Source: Yponomeuta sedellus (Eukaryota > Arthropoda > Insecta > Lepidoptera > Yponomeutidae). From it: DNA of 64,000 nt. The DNA lies in NCBI GenBank assembly GCA_934045075.1, contig OW203722.1, positions 17,081,486-17,145,485 on the forward strand, read 5' to 3'. Positions 33,450-44,035 of the stretch are shown here, in pieces. The notes below the pieces were generated by a model. That model was given only the letters and a program-made list of their open reading frames with translations. It had not been told where the DNA came from and searched no databases. A program made the position numbers and the translations under genes. The stretch's first letter is position 1; every line of letters begins with the position of its first letter.

Positions 33450-34999
33450 GCCAAGCTAAGACCAGAATGGCGAAAAGCTATTACCACAGGCACCGCTGCT
33501 TTTGAACAAGCGCGTCATGAAGACCTCGATGCCAAACGCCAGATTCGGAATGCTCGTCCTAAGCTCTTTTACAATTACACATTTAACTCGGCCGGTCAAC
33601 TTTAATGCGTCAGCTGTGACCTCAGAACACAAAAATAAGGAGAAGTGCCTTATGGGCGTGGCACTGTCGCCCAACATTAGCCCATTTGGGCTAACCTCTG
33701 CGAAACTTTAAAATATGGCCGTCAATCGCTTCGCGCCAGCCGTCGTAGTAAGATCTGAGAAAAATGCCTAATTGCGCAGTGATTACCTGCAGAAATCGCT
33801 GTCATACATGCTATTCAAAAACAGGGGAGTGTCTTTTCACCGGTAAACCTATTTTACTCACTATATTCGTCTTATAAACTACGAAAAATCATAACTATAA
33901 TAATTTTATGTGCAATGTGCATCACATTACTAAGAACATAAATGGGACGTATTTATTACATTGTAGTTACTCCACTGCTGTTTCTATATAGGATTTTCGT
34001 GAAGGTTTGCTAACTAGGAAAAGCCAGCCCGCAGTGAACCGTCACGCAAAACTGATCATTGTTCAATGCGATGTTTCGATGTACGGCCGCATGTATTTGC
34101 CGTGAAATGTCAAATTCACCAGTAGGTCAGCTGGAGACATAGTGATGGGGTAGTACCTTTCTTTTCAGACTGATTAAGTATCGATATTATTGAGGCATTT
34201 ATAATCGTTCGTCCAAACTTCCAAAATTACTAGAACCAATTATTGTAAGACTAGGTCTGTAAGTCTTATCGTCGACTATTGCCCGCGACTCTATCTGCGT
34301 AGACTTCAGCTTGCGTTGCTAAGGAAGCTTTTATTTTAGTAGAAGGATTTTGTCTTATTAAAAACAGGCCTAGCTTCGATCATGTACCTATTTCAAAAAG
34401 TTTCTAAAAAAGATAAAGAAAAATACGAAAGAAAAATGGATCAAAATACAGAGGGTATAACTGATTTCCTCTCAAATAAAGTACCATTTGCTCAATATAT
34501 TTTACAGAGAAGTGTTTCCAGATGCTAAAGTGGGGGAAAAAATATTTCCGTAGGCAGTTCCTACTTTGAAAATACCAGTAATAACGAGTTCCATAAAGGT
34601 TGAGGTACCAGTATATTTAAAATCACGATAAAATTTTACATGGTTTAGAATATTCAATTATCACTTTATTCTAATCTTCATTTCATATGGACGACGCATA
34701 ACTCTCCAAAAGAAAGTGTTTCTAAAGAAACAAATCAGGTGATGTGGTTGTGGTACTAAATCATAGTCTTATATATTTAATTTTTTATGAGCATTATGTT
34801 ATAAATGAAATTCGATTGTGTAATGAAAAACAAGTTAAATTTTTCAACATTTTCAGTATTTTAATAATTTATTTACCATTTTAGATCCGACAAGTTCTCG
34901 AATGGAGACCACAATATGTTATGTCGGTACTTGCTTATATGTCATATCGGCAAGTGCAGCGTCGGACGACAAGATGGAGAGAAGATCTCATCCTAGTCG
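33450..34999. other. Unique sequence
   Basis: Open frames at 33502-33711 (+) and 33456-33677 (-) overlap on opposite strands and show no known motif. No repeats recognised. Confidence 0.35.
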
Positions 35000-35104
35000 A
35001 AGGAAGACGCTGGATGTAAGCCGCTTTCAACTGGTCTTTTTGGAAATCCATAGAGGAGGCCTATGTCCAGCAGTGGATATCTTGTGGCTGAATGATGACG
35101 ATAA
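35000..35104 (+). mobile_element. RTE-type LINE 3' end
   Basis: The region ends 'gaggaggcctatgtccagca', 'gtggatatcttgtggctgaa' and 'tgatgacgataatg', the standard RTE-type tail. The preceding open frame (from 34902) may be a decayed end of the RTE reading frame; this is weak. Confidence 0.7.
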
Positions 35105-36506
35105 TGAAAATATTCTCTTTAGGATTTCAGTCGGATGCTGATTTTATTTTTTAATCTATATATATGTTTCGAAAGTTTCATTGAAATTTTTTTTGACAAG
35201 CTTACAAAAGTTCTTCCTATTAACTGTATTTTTAATTAGGAAGTTACTTTTTTTACAGGCCCATGATACATTTCAATCACAGTCATAAACATATTCTGTA
35301 CTTAATCCTTATAATCCAAGCGTGGCTACTGATTTCCAATATATCGCTGTTACTCAGACAAGTGGCAATTTGTTTAGAAAAATGGTTATTTTTCGAGTTA
35401 ATACATGTGTTTATTCTATTTTTTATATAGCTGGGTGAATTATTTTCAGAAAATGAGAAAGTAATTGCTATTGTATTCTTAAAAAGTCAGCACTTCATTC
35501 TTTCACCCAACAAAAACTGCTGTTAAATTACAGAGTCCTAACAGAGTTATCAATATTTAAAGCCAATTTGTAAGTGGTAATGTAAGTGCATTTCACGTTA
35601 CATTGGGATTCATATACTAAATAAAATACAAAGAAATATCCAAAATCCAGGTACATATGCGTCCCTGACCGTGGACATGCTCTTCACACAAATATTAGTT
35701 CTTTCCATTACCAGGATTTAAACCCAGAAGACCTAGCTTTCCGGACAGAGTCACTACCAAGTATGCTTCAGTGGTGTTCTGTCCAACTTTAACATATCGT
35801 ATTAGTATACAGAACAGGGGTCATCATCATTTACAAAATAATCAAATTCTATATCAGTAGAAAGCCAAGTTTGCGTCTTTATCATATACTGAAGCCACAA
35901 ATACTGTCAAAAAGACACGTATTTAATAAATATTTACATTTCACAGGACAGTAAATTAAAATAGAATTATTTGTTTTAATAATATTGTTTTTGTAAATTT
36001 AACATGCTCTGTTTTTTGTATCATCCCAACACGAAGTAAACTGTTAATAAATGAATAAACTCTCATCGGATAATTTTATCGATAGATGTATTATTTGATA
36101 CAAGTGTTCCATCCCTAAGGAGTTCACCGACGCTGTTGTTTACGTGTACGAGTGTATTCGTACAATTGTTTTTCATAGTGTGCGAACCAATTAAAAGATT
36201 GGAACGCTAGTAAATGACTGGACAGACGTGTGCGTGAACCTTATATTTACAATATTGTGCATGGAATGAAAACGCACACATATTCAAAAGTGGCGACAGC
36301 GGTACCGGACTTATCTCGCGGCTAGGGCATATCTCCTTTTTTTCTATGATCTGAGGCTGTGACCGTACATTAAAAAAAATTGCATCTCACGCCCGTGCGC
36401 ATACTCGGGTCTAAATTTATATTGCCAAGGTGTCGCCTCCAATGGAATCGTTGTGGAGGACATCATCATCATCAATGAAGCTTTAAAAAAATAAAAATTT
36501 AATATC
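35105..36506. other. Unique AT-rich sequence
   Basis: A weak tRNA-like stretch on the minus strand near 35713-35760 ('gggtttaaatcctgg') may be an old SINE head. Nothing else recognised. Confidence 0.35.
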
Positions 36507-36692
36507 AGGATGGTATAAACGCTGAGCAAGTCTACAACACAAAAATATGTCCCAGACAATTGCTGCGTCTGAGTGATCACGTGACCTACCTTGTGTAGGT
36601 AAGTATGAGTTACCACTAGAAGCTATTAATAATTTAAGCTAGATTAAATTGTTTAAATTAGGATAAACTCGTTTCAATAAATATAATAATAA
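36507..36692 (+). mobile_element. Dispersed repeat (family F) copy 2
   Basis: Aligns with 33299-33449 and carries an extra middle block with a small hairpin, 'acctacc' facing 'gtaggt' near 36584-36600. It ends 'tttcaataaatataataata', resembling a LINE 3' tail. Confidence 0.75.
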
Positions 36693-36800
36693 TGTTTATA
36701 TAATCATTAGTTAAGCTTTTAGAAAATAAAAAATAGTTAAGTGGTACATGCGCATAATTGAAGTAAAAATATTTAAGGGAAATTGTGGCTGTCTAAAACA

Positions 36801-36836
36801 GGTAATGAGTATAAATAAATATTTATACTCATTACC
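36801..36836. repeat. 36-bp near-perfect palindrome
   Basis: Arms of 17 bp (36801-36817 and 36820-36836) are exact reverse complements with a 2-bp centre. The outer ends are 'ggtaatgag' and 'ctcattacc'. It directly precedes the 5' edge of the LINE fragment at 36841, so it may mark a snap-back junction formed on integration. Confidence 0.85.
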
Positions 36837-36840
36837 TTTA

Positions 36841-37294
36841 CGGTTTACCCGAATATGGTTTTCAGGTTTGGTGTCCCTATCTGAAGAAAGATATTGAGCT
36901 CTTAGAAAAAGTACAACGAAGAGCCACAAAAATGGTAGTTGGACTTCGTCAGAAATCCTATGAGCAACGACTGGAAGCACTTGGTCTCACTACGCTCGAG
37001 CAACGACGACAACGTGGAGACCTCATAGAAACATACAAAATCCTCACAGGTTACTATGACGTGCAAGACCTACATAACATCTACATTATGTACGAAAATA
37101 ACCACCTAAGAGGCCACCACCTTAAAATAAGCAACTCTCTGTGTGCAAGTAACCCTCGAAAGCATTTCCTCCCAAACCGTGTCGTGCGAGAGTGGAACAA
37201 ACTTCCTGACTCTATTGTTAGTGCAGACTCAGTGAACTGTTTTAAAAATAGACTGGATAATCATGTAAAAACCAAAAACAATCAAGTGCAGTGA
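36841..37294 (+). pseudogene. CR1/L2-type LINE ORF2 C-terminal fragment
   Basis: The open frame starts without an ATG at the truncation point and reads YGLPEYGFQVWCPYLKKDIE then KVQRRATKMVVGL; the first Met is at 36932. It continues RLEALGLTTLEQRRQRGDLI, ETYKILTGYYDV, and near the end RKHFLPNRVVREWNKLPDSI, stopping at 37294. This order (thumb helix with QRRATK, the RGDLIE..KILTG block, the R.R.V.EWN.LP block) is the C-terminus of CR1/L2-like reverse transcriptases. The catalytic core and endonuclease are absent. About 150 codons are open without a frameshift, which suggests a fairly recent 5'-truncated copy. The 3' side ends in (AATA)n-rich DNA next to the SINE at 37368. Confidence 0.85.
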
Positions 37295-37367
37295 TAAGAC
37301 ATACACGTATCAGCTCTAAGCTGCTAGTGTATCAAAAAATAATTATAATAATTTATGGACATATATG

Positions 37368-37619
37368 AATAAATAAATAAATATTTGTGGACATATAACA
37401 CAGATCTCGTTAGCCCCGTACTAAGTACAACTAAATGACTTGTGTTACAGGTGCTAACTCGACGATAGATTTAATACAATAAATACATAGATACTCGTAA
37501 CATCCAAGACCCGAGACAAATAAGAAAATTTCGTTTCCTAGTTTACCCGGCCGGGGATCAAACCCGAGACCTTCGGTAAAACAGTCAGCATGTCAAACCG
37601 CTGCGCCACCGAGGCCGTC
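37368..37619 (-). mobile_element. tRNA-headed SINE (family A-like) copy 3
   Basis: The minus strand has 'ggtggcgcagcggtttgaca' (box A) and 'gggtttgatcccc' (box B). The body with 'ggtcttggatgttac' and 'tcgtcgagttagcacctgta' and the end 'aataaataaatattt' match 38411-38610 closely. The AATA-type tail resembles that of the LINE fragment just upstream, a possible LINE partner. Confidence 0.8.
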
Positions 37620-37864
37620 AAAAAAGCTCTAATCATTTACTTTAATCTTAGTCGTCCATAAAAGGTAATTAATAAAACATTACAATCCGTTAGTGGAAGA
37701 TGATAGATGTGGAAATCCCAGTAGCAAAAGCAAATATTTGGACGGATGTCAACACCGCCTGACTTTCGACCCTTCAACAGAAAGTGAACTCCGGAAAAAG
37801 AGTTTAAAGTTACATGACGTGTCGGAACTCAACCCCTTCAGTGGAAAATAAATATTTAGCTAAT

Positions 37865-37978
37865 GCACACATCCACTAACTTCGCTTTTGTTTCAGATAA
37901 AAAAAACTGACTTGTTATAAGGCACACATCCACTAACTTCGCTTTTGTTTCGGAGAAAAAAAACTGACTTGTTATAAG
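37865..37978. repeat. Tandem duplication of a 57-bp unit
   Basis: Units 37865-37921 and 37922-37978 both read 'gcacacatccactaacttcg' through 'aaactgacttgttataag' and differ at only about two positions. A recent local duplication. Confidence 0.93.
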
Positions 37979-38099
37979 GCCCCATCTTTATGGTAACAAG
38001 ACAAGACATCAAATTTCTTAATAATTAAAAATCACACACAAAATTTTGAATTAACTTTATTTGCAAACAGCTTCGTCAAACATAAAATAAAATAATAGA

Positions 38100-38240
38100 T
38101 AGATATATAAGAAAACTTTATTTTACACAAAAAAACAAATTACACAGATATTTCTTAACCCAAGAGTACAGTCGGCGGCCTTATCACTAAAAGTGATCCT
38201 TCCAGACAACCTTTGGATGGACTGGAGCAAATATTGGAGA
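38100..38240 (-). mobile_element. CR1/Jockey-type LINE 3' end
   Basis: The minus strand reads 'ggaaggatcacttttagtga' then 'taaggccgccgactgtac', the hallmark of the 3' UTR seen at 29300-29410. The tail lies to the left. 5'-truncated copy. Confidence 0.6.
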
Positions 38241-38410
38241 AGTAAGTAGATGTACAAATAAATTATTTCAGATACATATGAATAATGCAATATTTACATG
38301 CTTAATTAAGAAAATTATTATACTAACTGTAAAATAAATGCTTACAGCATTAAGTCCGCCACATTGCCATTGTATTTTTTTTACTTATGTGCAATAAGCG
38401 TATTAATAAT

Positions 38411-38610
38411 AATAAATAAATATTCATTGACATATTACACAGATCTCGTTAGCCCTATACTTAGTACAACTAAATGACTTGTATTACAGGTGCTAACTCG
38501 ACGATAGATTTAATACAGTAAATACATAGATAACATCCAAGACCCGATCCAAAGTAGAAAAGTTCGTTTCCTAGTTTGACCCGGTCGGGGATCGAACCCA
38601 AGACCTCCGG
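38411..38610 (-). mobile_element. tRNA-headed SINE (family A-like) copy 4, head truncated
   Basis: It matches 37368-37619 from the tail to box B ('gggttcgatcccc' on the minus strand) and stops there, at a run of T (38611). The part with box A is missing, so it is 5'-truncated. Confidence 0.8.
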
Positions 38611-39388
38611 TTTTTTTTTAAAAGATACATTCAAATAACATACATAAATAGAAAGTGATATAAAAATATATACTTCATATAAATACATACATACATACAT
38701 ACATAGGCTTAACAATATATGGACAGGACATAATAATAATACCTACTAGAAAAAATTCAACATATTAAAATAAAATTTATTTACAAAAAGCTTTACAAAG
38801 TCTCATACAAAGACCCATTTTTTAAACATTTTTTAAAAGAGCAGGGCCAAACACGAGATCCAGGGCTTTATCAAGCAATTGCTGTTGAATTATGTATCGA
38901 TATGTAAAGTAAATTTTAAACTTCAATAGACCGTTGAAGCTATCTAAGTTTATTTTTACTCGGCGCTCTTCGATACTAACACGTCATAGAGGTCCAATAA
39001 TAATACATGCAGATAAGATAAAGCGATCATCTTCAAGGAACGAGGTTGGATCGACACATACATTTCGGCTGAGGCGTGGCGCTGATAAAAGTGGTCCGAT
39101 AGACAAGCGAGGCTTGCTCGTGTCAAAATATTTATTATAATTATCAATGAATTCATTAAACAGAAACTGGTTCAGACCGTGAGAAATTTTCCGAGTTAGA
39201 CCCCAATCCAATATTGACATTGTCCAATGTCTAATCTAGTTGGAGAACGTTCGTCAACTTATGTTAGCCGTGACCGGTCGTGCAATCGGCAGCAGGACCA
39301 CCTTCACATTTTTACTGCAAAGCAATAAAAATCTGTAACGTGTAGAGAGCACGTATGTAAAGTCTTACGTGTTGTCTGCACCTATTTT
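38611..39388. other. Unique sequence
   Basis: A short (ACAT)4 run occurs at 38687-38704. Overlapping open frames on both strands at 38934-39220 show no motif. Confidence 0.35.
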
Positions 39389-39650
39389 TAGGGTTCCGTA
39401 GTAAAAAGGAAATATTATAGTTTCGTCACATCCGACCGTCTGTCTGTCCGTCTGTTTAGCTGTGGCTTAGAAGCAGAGACGTTACATGTATACACGGCAC
39501 CGGCAAAACGGTAAAAAAAATAGTGCACCTTCCCTAAATAAATTAAGTAAATTAGGGATGATTTTTTTTCATCACCTTCACCTAGTATGGGATATCGTTG
39601 GAGTGGGTGTTTAAAAATATTGTCAGTTTAGAGAAACCATCGATTTAGAC
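39389..39650 (+). mobile_element. Dispersed 'agggttccgta' repeat, copy 2
   Basis: Begins 'tagggttccgta' and runs through 'gaccgtctgtctgtccgtct', which I recognise from the common lepidopteran repeat also represented at 5103-5292. Non-coding, boundaries approximate. Confidence 0.5.
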
Positions 39651-39754
39651 GTCCATTGACGAAATATTAAGATTTAAAGCCCAAATTTTTGTTAGAGCAA
39701 ATACTGCGGCGGACTTCCGCGCAAGCCAGCCGCAGAGCTTTATGTTTCCTCGTC

Positions 39755-39835
39755 GTCATTGTGACTAAGCATCAAAGAAACATGGTCGGACTGTTCCAAA
39801 AAAGATCAAGTGAGTTAATCCGGAATAAAGTTAAT
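39755..39835 (+). mobile_element. Dispersed 'ggtcggact' repeat, copy 2
   Basis: 'gaaacatggtcggactgttc' followed by 'gtgagttaatccgg' parallels 7165-7250. Just upstream, 'ctgcggc' faces 'gccgcag' (39707-39734), a small hairpin. Confidence 0.5.
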
Positions 39836-41077
39836 AATGTGTAATATTTACGAAAATTTTAGTTCAAAAATATTTATATTGTATTGAAAATTGATTCAGT
39901 AAAGAGGTTAGTTATGCGAAGCGGTTAAAAAAAACCCCTCCTACGAAATCCTACAATACGTCTGGCCCCGACACGCACATTGCTGTTTCTTTTACAAACT
40001 AATGTTTGAGACAACAATTTTCTTTTTAGGTCAAGACTACAATATTGAACTTAAATGAAAGGTAGGTAACTATTTAAGTTTGAAATCAACAAGTCAACCT
40101 GGAAAATATAAGTTTTCTGTTTTATAATTCTTAAAACGCTTTCAAAATAATTCGAAGCTAAATATTATTCCACGTATAAATATCTATATATGTAAATATT
40201 AATAAATATCTTTGGTGGTCCAGGATATCTTGATTAGCTCATTCATCGGCATGAATATCACAAAGATAGGGAACTCCCATGATTATAGGAAGTGATTCTG
40301 GACAAACAAGTTGGGCTACAAGATTGATGGCATAATAAAAACACCTTTTTATGACTTACATATTACTTTATAATCTCAAATTCGGCTTTTATCTCTTGGA
40401 AAGCTTGTAAAAAGATATTTTATCTTCGTGGACAAGATCACCATGATTAGACCACTCTGCCAGCAATGAAAGACAAGTTCAGTTTGTAATTAAGATGTCT
40501 AAATACAAATAAATTTACTGTAATAAACATTAAGAGTGTCTTAAAGTTTTAATGTTGAATTTCAGAACCATTGCAAGCACAAGTTAATATGAGGTAGACT
40601 GGTCTTAAGTTAAAATTGTCAAATACATGCCATTACGATACCAGGGTCTCTAACGAAAAATAATATACTTAATTATCTTCCTTAACAGATCTTTTTTTCG
40701 AAAAGTGTCAGATCAATCTCTCGGTCGTCTTAATAGTTATTTTAGGTCGCATGGCAGTAAACATTAGGGTATAAACCTAGGACTATACTAATTATTAATA
40801 ACATTAAAATCAAACACCACAGTTTTTGGTATCGTATCTACGCCCAGCTCCGTGATCCTGGGTTCTCGGTCGTAGGACCTAAAAATACTTATTATTCACT
40901 AATTATACAAATACTTATTCAGAGATTTATTGGACAATTATTGCAAAAATGATTTTTTTATTATATTGTATGATTTTTTTCATCTATGGCGAAGGTAAAC
41001 TGCATAGAGCCCCTTAACTTAACATAAAAAATTGTAACAATCGGGAAGTACTCTATACTCGCACTCTCATAATCTCA
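39836..41077. other. Unique AT-rich sequence
   Basis: No coding or repeat signal recognised. Confidence 0.4.
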
Positions 41078-41130
41078 CTTTTTGAGAGAAGGCTTGTCCT
41101 CAGTGGGACATATATGGGCTACATAAAAGA
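41078..41130 (+). mobile_element. Retroelement tail fragment (family N)
   Basis: 'tgagagaaggcttgtcctca' then 'gtgggacatatatgggctac' parallels 24380-24430. Short and diverged. Confidence 0.45.
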
Positions 41131-41569
41131 AAAAAATCGGGAAGTCTTGAATGTTTAAAAACTATAAGCAATAGAAGCGAGAAGCGAGTCTTATCAATGA
41201 ATCATAAAAACAGCGAACGAGGATTAAATTCATAAATGGCCTGTCACATCCGCTATCTAAGAGTTCTAATAAATGCTGAAGATGAATGGAACAGCTCCAG
41301 AGATTCATCTGATAGGCTTCTCTCGGCAGAAATTCTGCTACTAGGTGTCTTACTACTTTTTACCCTCGCATTACTAAAGATGCAATCGTGTAAGCCACAA
41401 GCGTGTCTACATGCCTATTTGTCATTTTTATGACGTAATATGGCAGCGTCCGAGCTAGCTAGACTTACAAATATTGTCAGAAGTGGTTACCGTACCGTTT
41501 TATGCTACGGCGTAACTGCAATAAAACCACAATTTATTGTTTGTACAATTTGTAGTGGCATCACCACAC

Positions 41570-41805
41570 GCTAACTGTGAAGGAAAACGTCGTGAGGAAA
41601 CCTGCGATTTGGTTAACTTCGCACGTATAGACTTGTATTTCCTGTGAGATAGGCCAACTGAACTGTCAGGATGGTATTGGTGCGGGGCAAACCTTACACC
41701 ATCTAAAAAACAATGTTCCAGGTACTGCAGTCTCCGAGTGGTACTTTCACTCATGTGATGTGAGTGAAGATGCTCTGGGCGCTGTATAAATCATTTTATA
41801 ACATA
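41570..41805. mobile_element. Dispersed repeat (family M) copy 2, rearranged
   Basis: 41575-41735 aligns with 5520-5680 in reverse orientation, while 41750-41805 ('gtgagtgaagatgctctggg...ctgtataaatcat') aligns with 5718-5755 in forward orientation. The two modules have therefore been inverted relative to each other in one copy. Non-coding. Confidence 0.6.
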
Positions 41806-42631
41806 GATGACGAGGTCAATGTAACAATTCGATTAACATCTCTAGTACAGCAGCCCTCTAGTAAAATTAGTCTGTCTACTTGTTAATATGTGGGTTATTC
41901 ATCGACGCAATACAAATTTAATGGTCATGGTAAACCATGAATTGTATTTCCATGAAATTAAGTCCAACTAGTTTTGAAAGCGGATTGACCAATTTTATAG
42001 ATAGTTAGATAGAGAACACTTTATTGCCCAACCGCTAAAAATCTACAATTATAATTTCTTATTTTTTAAATCAGGTGAATTAATACGAGTATAGCTTTGC
42101 CGCTTCTATCCAGATTATCGTCCAAGAAATATTCTCAGCGCAACACGCAGCACACTCAAAGATTTTTCAACCACGTCTCAGAGACTACCGTTCAATCGGT
42201 TTTTATTTTACCTGTTATGAGAATTTGTTCCTCGTTGACAAGTTACAGTTTTCCGAGAGCGTCCACTACATACCGGCCCATCATAAAATGTAAATGGTTT
42301 TACAGGGCTCGTAAGTCTCACGACAATTACACAACATTTCACATTGGTCGCATTTTTCTTCTCGACGGCGACGGCCAATGTCAATGAAATTTTCATCGAG
42401 GCCATTTGTCCAACGGTCCACGTTTTTCCCTGCATTAAATTAATTGATTCTTTGCTCAATATAATTTTTCTGTTACAGTACTTTCAGACATTTTTCTATT
42501 ATTAGATAAAACAGAAAAATAATAATAAATACACAGAGAGAGGTGACCAAGCATGGTAACTGTTACCGACCGACCGATCAACCTTTTTCTACATAATTAT
42601 ACGAAATTTCTAATGAAACGAGATTATTTTA
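41806..42631. other. Unique region, possibly conserved non-coding
   Basis: 42097-42440 is less AT-rich, has open frames on both strands (42097-42387 +, 42208-42459 -) and matches nothing else in the window. No domain is recognised; function unknown. Confidence 0.35.
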
Positions 42632-42745
42632 AAAACCTATTTAGAGGCTAAAAATTTCACCCAGGCCGGGATTCGAACCCGCGACCTCGGTCTACCCGTG
42701 CCAGCGCTCTTTCAACTAAGCTAATGGGCGACTCACCGGCATCAG
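42632..42745 (-). mobile_element. Family B SINE, minus-strand copy of a head-to-head pair
   Basis: The minus strand reads 'gagtcgcccattagcttagt' (box A), 'gggttcgaatcc' (box B) and 'gcctctaaataggttttt'. It is joined head to head with the plus-strand copy at 42746-42925 across 'gtattacgtac...gtaatac'. Confidence 0.85.
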
Positions 42746-42925
42746 TGAATTTCGAACCTCTCTCTCTGTATTACGTACGCTGCATGTATGTAATACAGAG
42801 AGTATTGTAAAGAGCCCGCTGGCACGGATAGCCAGAGGTCGGGGGTTCGAATCCCGGCATGGGTGGAATTTTTAGCCTCTAAATAGGTTTTTAAAATTGT
42901 CCTTAGCACGGGTTAGTACATTAAA
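42746..42925 (+). mobile_element. Family B SINE, plus-strand copy with LINE-like tail
   Basis: Leader 'gtaatacagagagtattgta', then a deletion removing box A, then 'ggcacggatagccagaggtc', box B 'gggttcgaatccc', the inner tail 'gcctctaaataggttttta' and the outer tail 'attgtccttagcacgggtta'. With the preceding copy it forms a roughly 290-bp inverted repeat. Confidence 0.85.
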
Positions 42926-42943
42926 AATAATATAATCATGTGG

Positions 42944-43065
42944 GTACAGCGATATCGTTCCGATGTAAAACCTAACTGCAAAGTACAGGTTGCAACCCCG
43001 AGCCCCGAACAGACCTACTTTGCAGTTAGGTTTTGCATCAAATTACTTCAGCCAGATGTCGCTGC
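42944..43065. mobile_element. Small hairpin element between family B copies
   Basis: Arms 42962-42985 and 43016-43039 match at 23 of 24 positions; outer parts 'gtacagcgatatc' and 'gatgtcgctgcctgtac' continue the pairing. The loop holds 'gcaaccccgagcccc'. It lies between two family B copies and could be a MITE. Confidence 0.75.
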
Positions 43066-43215
43066 CTGTACGTAATACAGAGAGTATTGTAAAGAGGTTC
43101 GAAATTTTACTGATGGCGGTGAGTCGCCATTAGCTCAGTTGGAAGAGCCCTGGCACGGATAGCCCGGATTTTTTAAATTGTCCTTAGTACGGGTTAGTGC
43201 ATTAAAAAGAATATG
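43066..43215 (+). mobile_element. Family B SINE with internal deletion
   Basis: It has the leader 'cgtaatacagagagtattgt', a sense head with box A 'ttagctcagttgg' and 'ggcacggatagcc', then jumps to 'ttttttaaattgtcc' and the outer tail 'tacgggttagtgcattaaaa'. Box B and the inner tail are deleted. Confidence 0.8.
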
Positions 43216-43732
43216 AAACGGGATTATGTCGATGCCAAATGGAGATAAGAGATGGATTGAAGATTCTTAAAAGTTACTTTAACGTTGTCCTTAATTCTGA
43301 CGTGTGCATGTGTTTCAGTAACGGATTAGCCATTTCATTTTAGAAAATCGACATCTATAAATTTTCATCAACATAGAAAAATTTAAATTTAAGTTTTATA
43401 CAACTCGTTGACTTTACTAAGAAAACAACAGCTCTACAATGGCGCAATAAATTTTAAGTACCCGTACGTAACAGAAGCTCTCACTTTCAATACAACTGAG
43501 TTTGGAAAAGGTATCAATATCAGTGTCTGGACATCGTAGATGGGATCATGAACGCTAAATTTAATCTCTGCCATGGAGTCAGACCTTTCGGCGACTCCTT
43601 GCAGCGTTCGGACACGCGACTTCGACGAAACGATACCCCATTGTTATGCCTGTTAACAGAGTGTAATGTTACACTTCTTCATGGCACGTTACTAATGTTT
43701 CCTTTGAAATTGAGCTTTAAGCTACACATACA
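43216..43732. other. Unique sequence
   Basis: One 65-codon open frame (43548-43745 +) without recognised homology. Nothing else seen. Confidence 0.35.
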
Positions 43733-43830
43733 TACTCTTACATAGTGGATCGCGTTTTGGTAATACAGCGAGAAGAAAAAAAGTACCCAGTACGTGTTGG
43801 TTCGTAGTGAGGATTTTTTTATCATAGGTA
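43733..43830 (+). repeat. Dispersed repeat (family P) copy 2
   Basis: Aligns with 26800-26895: 'cttacatagtgga', 'cgcgttttggtaata', 'cagcgagaagaaaaaaag' and 'gttcgtagtgaggattttt'. Confidence 0.65.
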
Positions 43831-43959
43831 ATATTTTTATATGGCTAAATACGTCGCCATTCAGGGCTCGCTTATTTAATAAAGAGACAGCAGGGCTTAA
43901 ATACGACGCGTGCCCGCTGCGGATTTGTAATTTTAAGGAAAGGAAATGCTGATATTATT

Positions 43960-44035
43960 GAATACCTCAGACACTCAGGTAAACCTATTTCGCATTCACA
44001 ATGTTTTCTTTCCCCACTAGCGGGAGGTATATCAT
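43960..44035 (+). mobile_element. Decayed family C/M fragment
   Basis: 'cctcagacactcagg' and 'cacaatgttttctttccccac' resemble 884-925 ('cctcagacactaggg', 'gatgttttccttcac'). Old and diverged. Confidence 0.4.

Noticed and set aside
38934..39220. Overlapping open frames on both strands
   Set aside because: Neither strand gives a recognisable protein; mutual openness is a composition effect.
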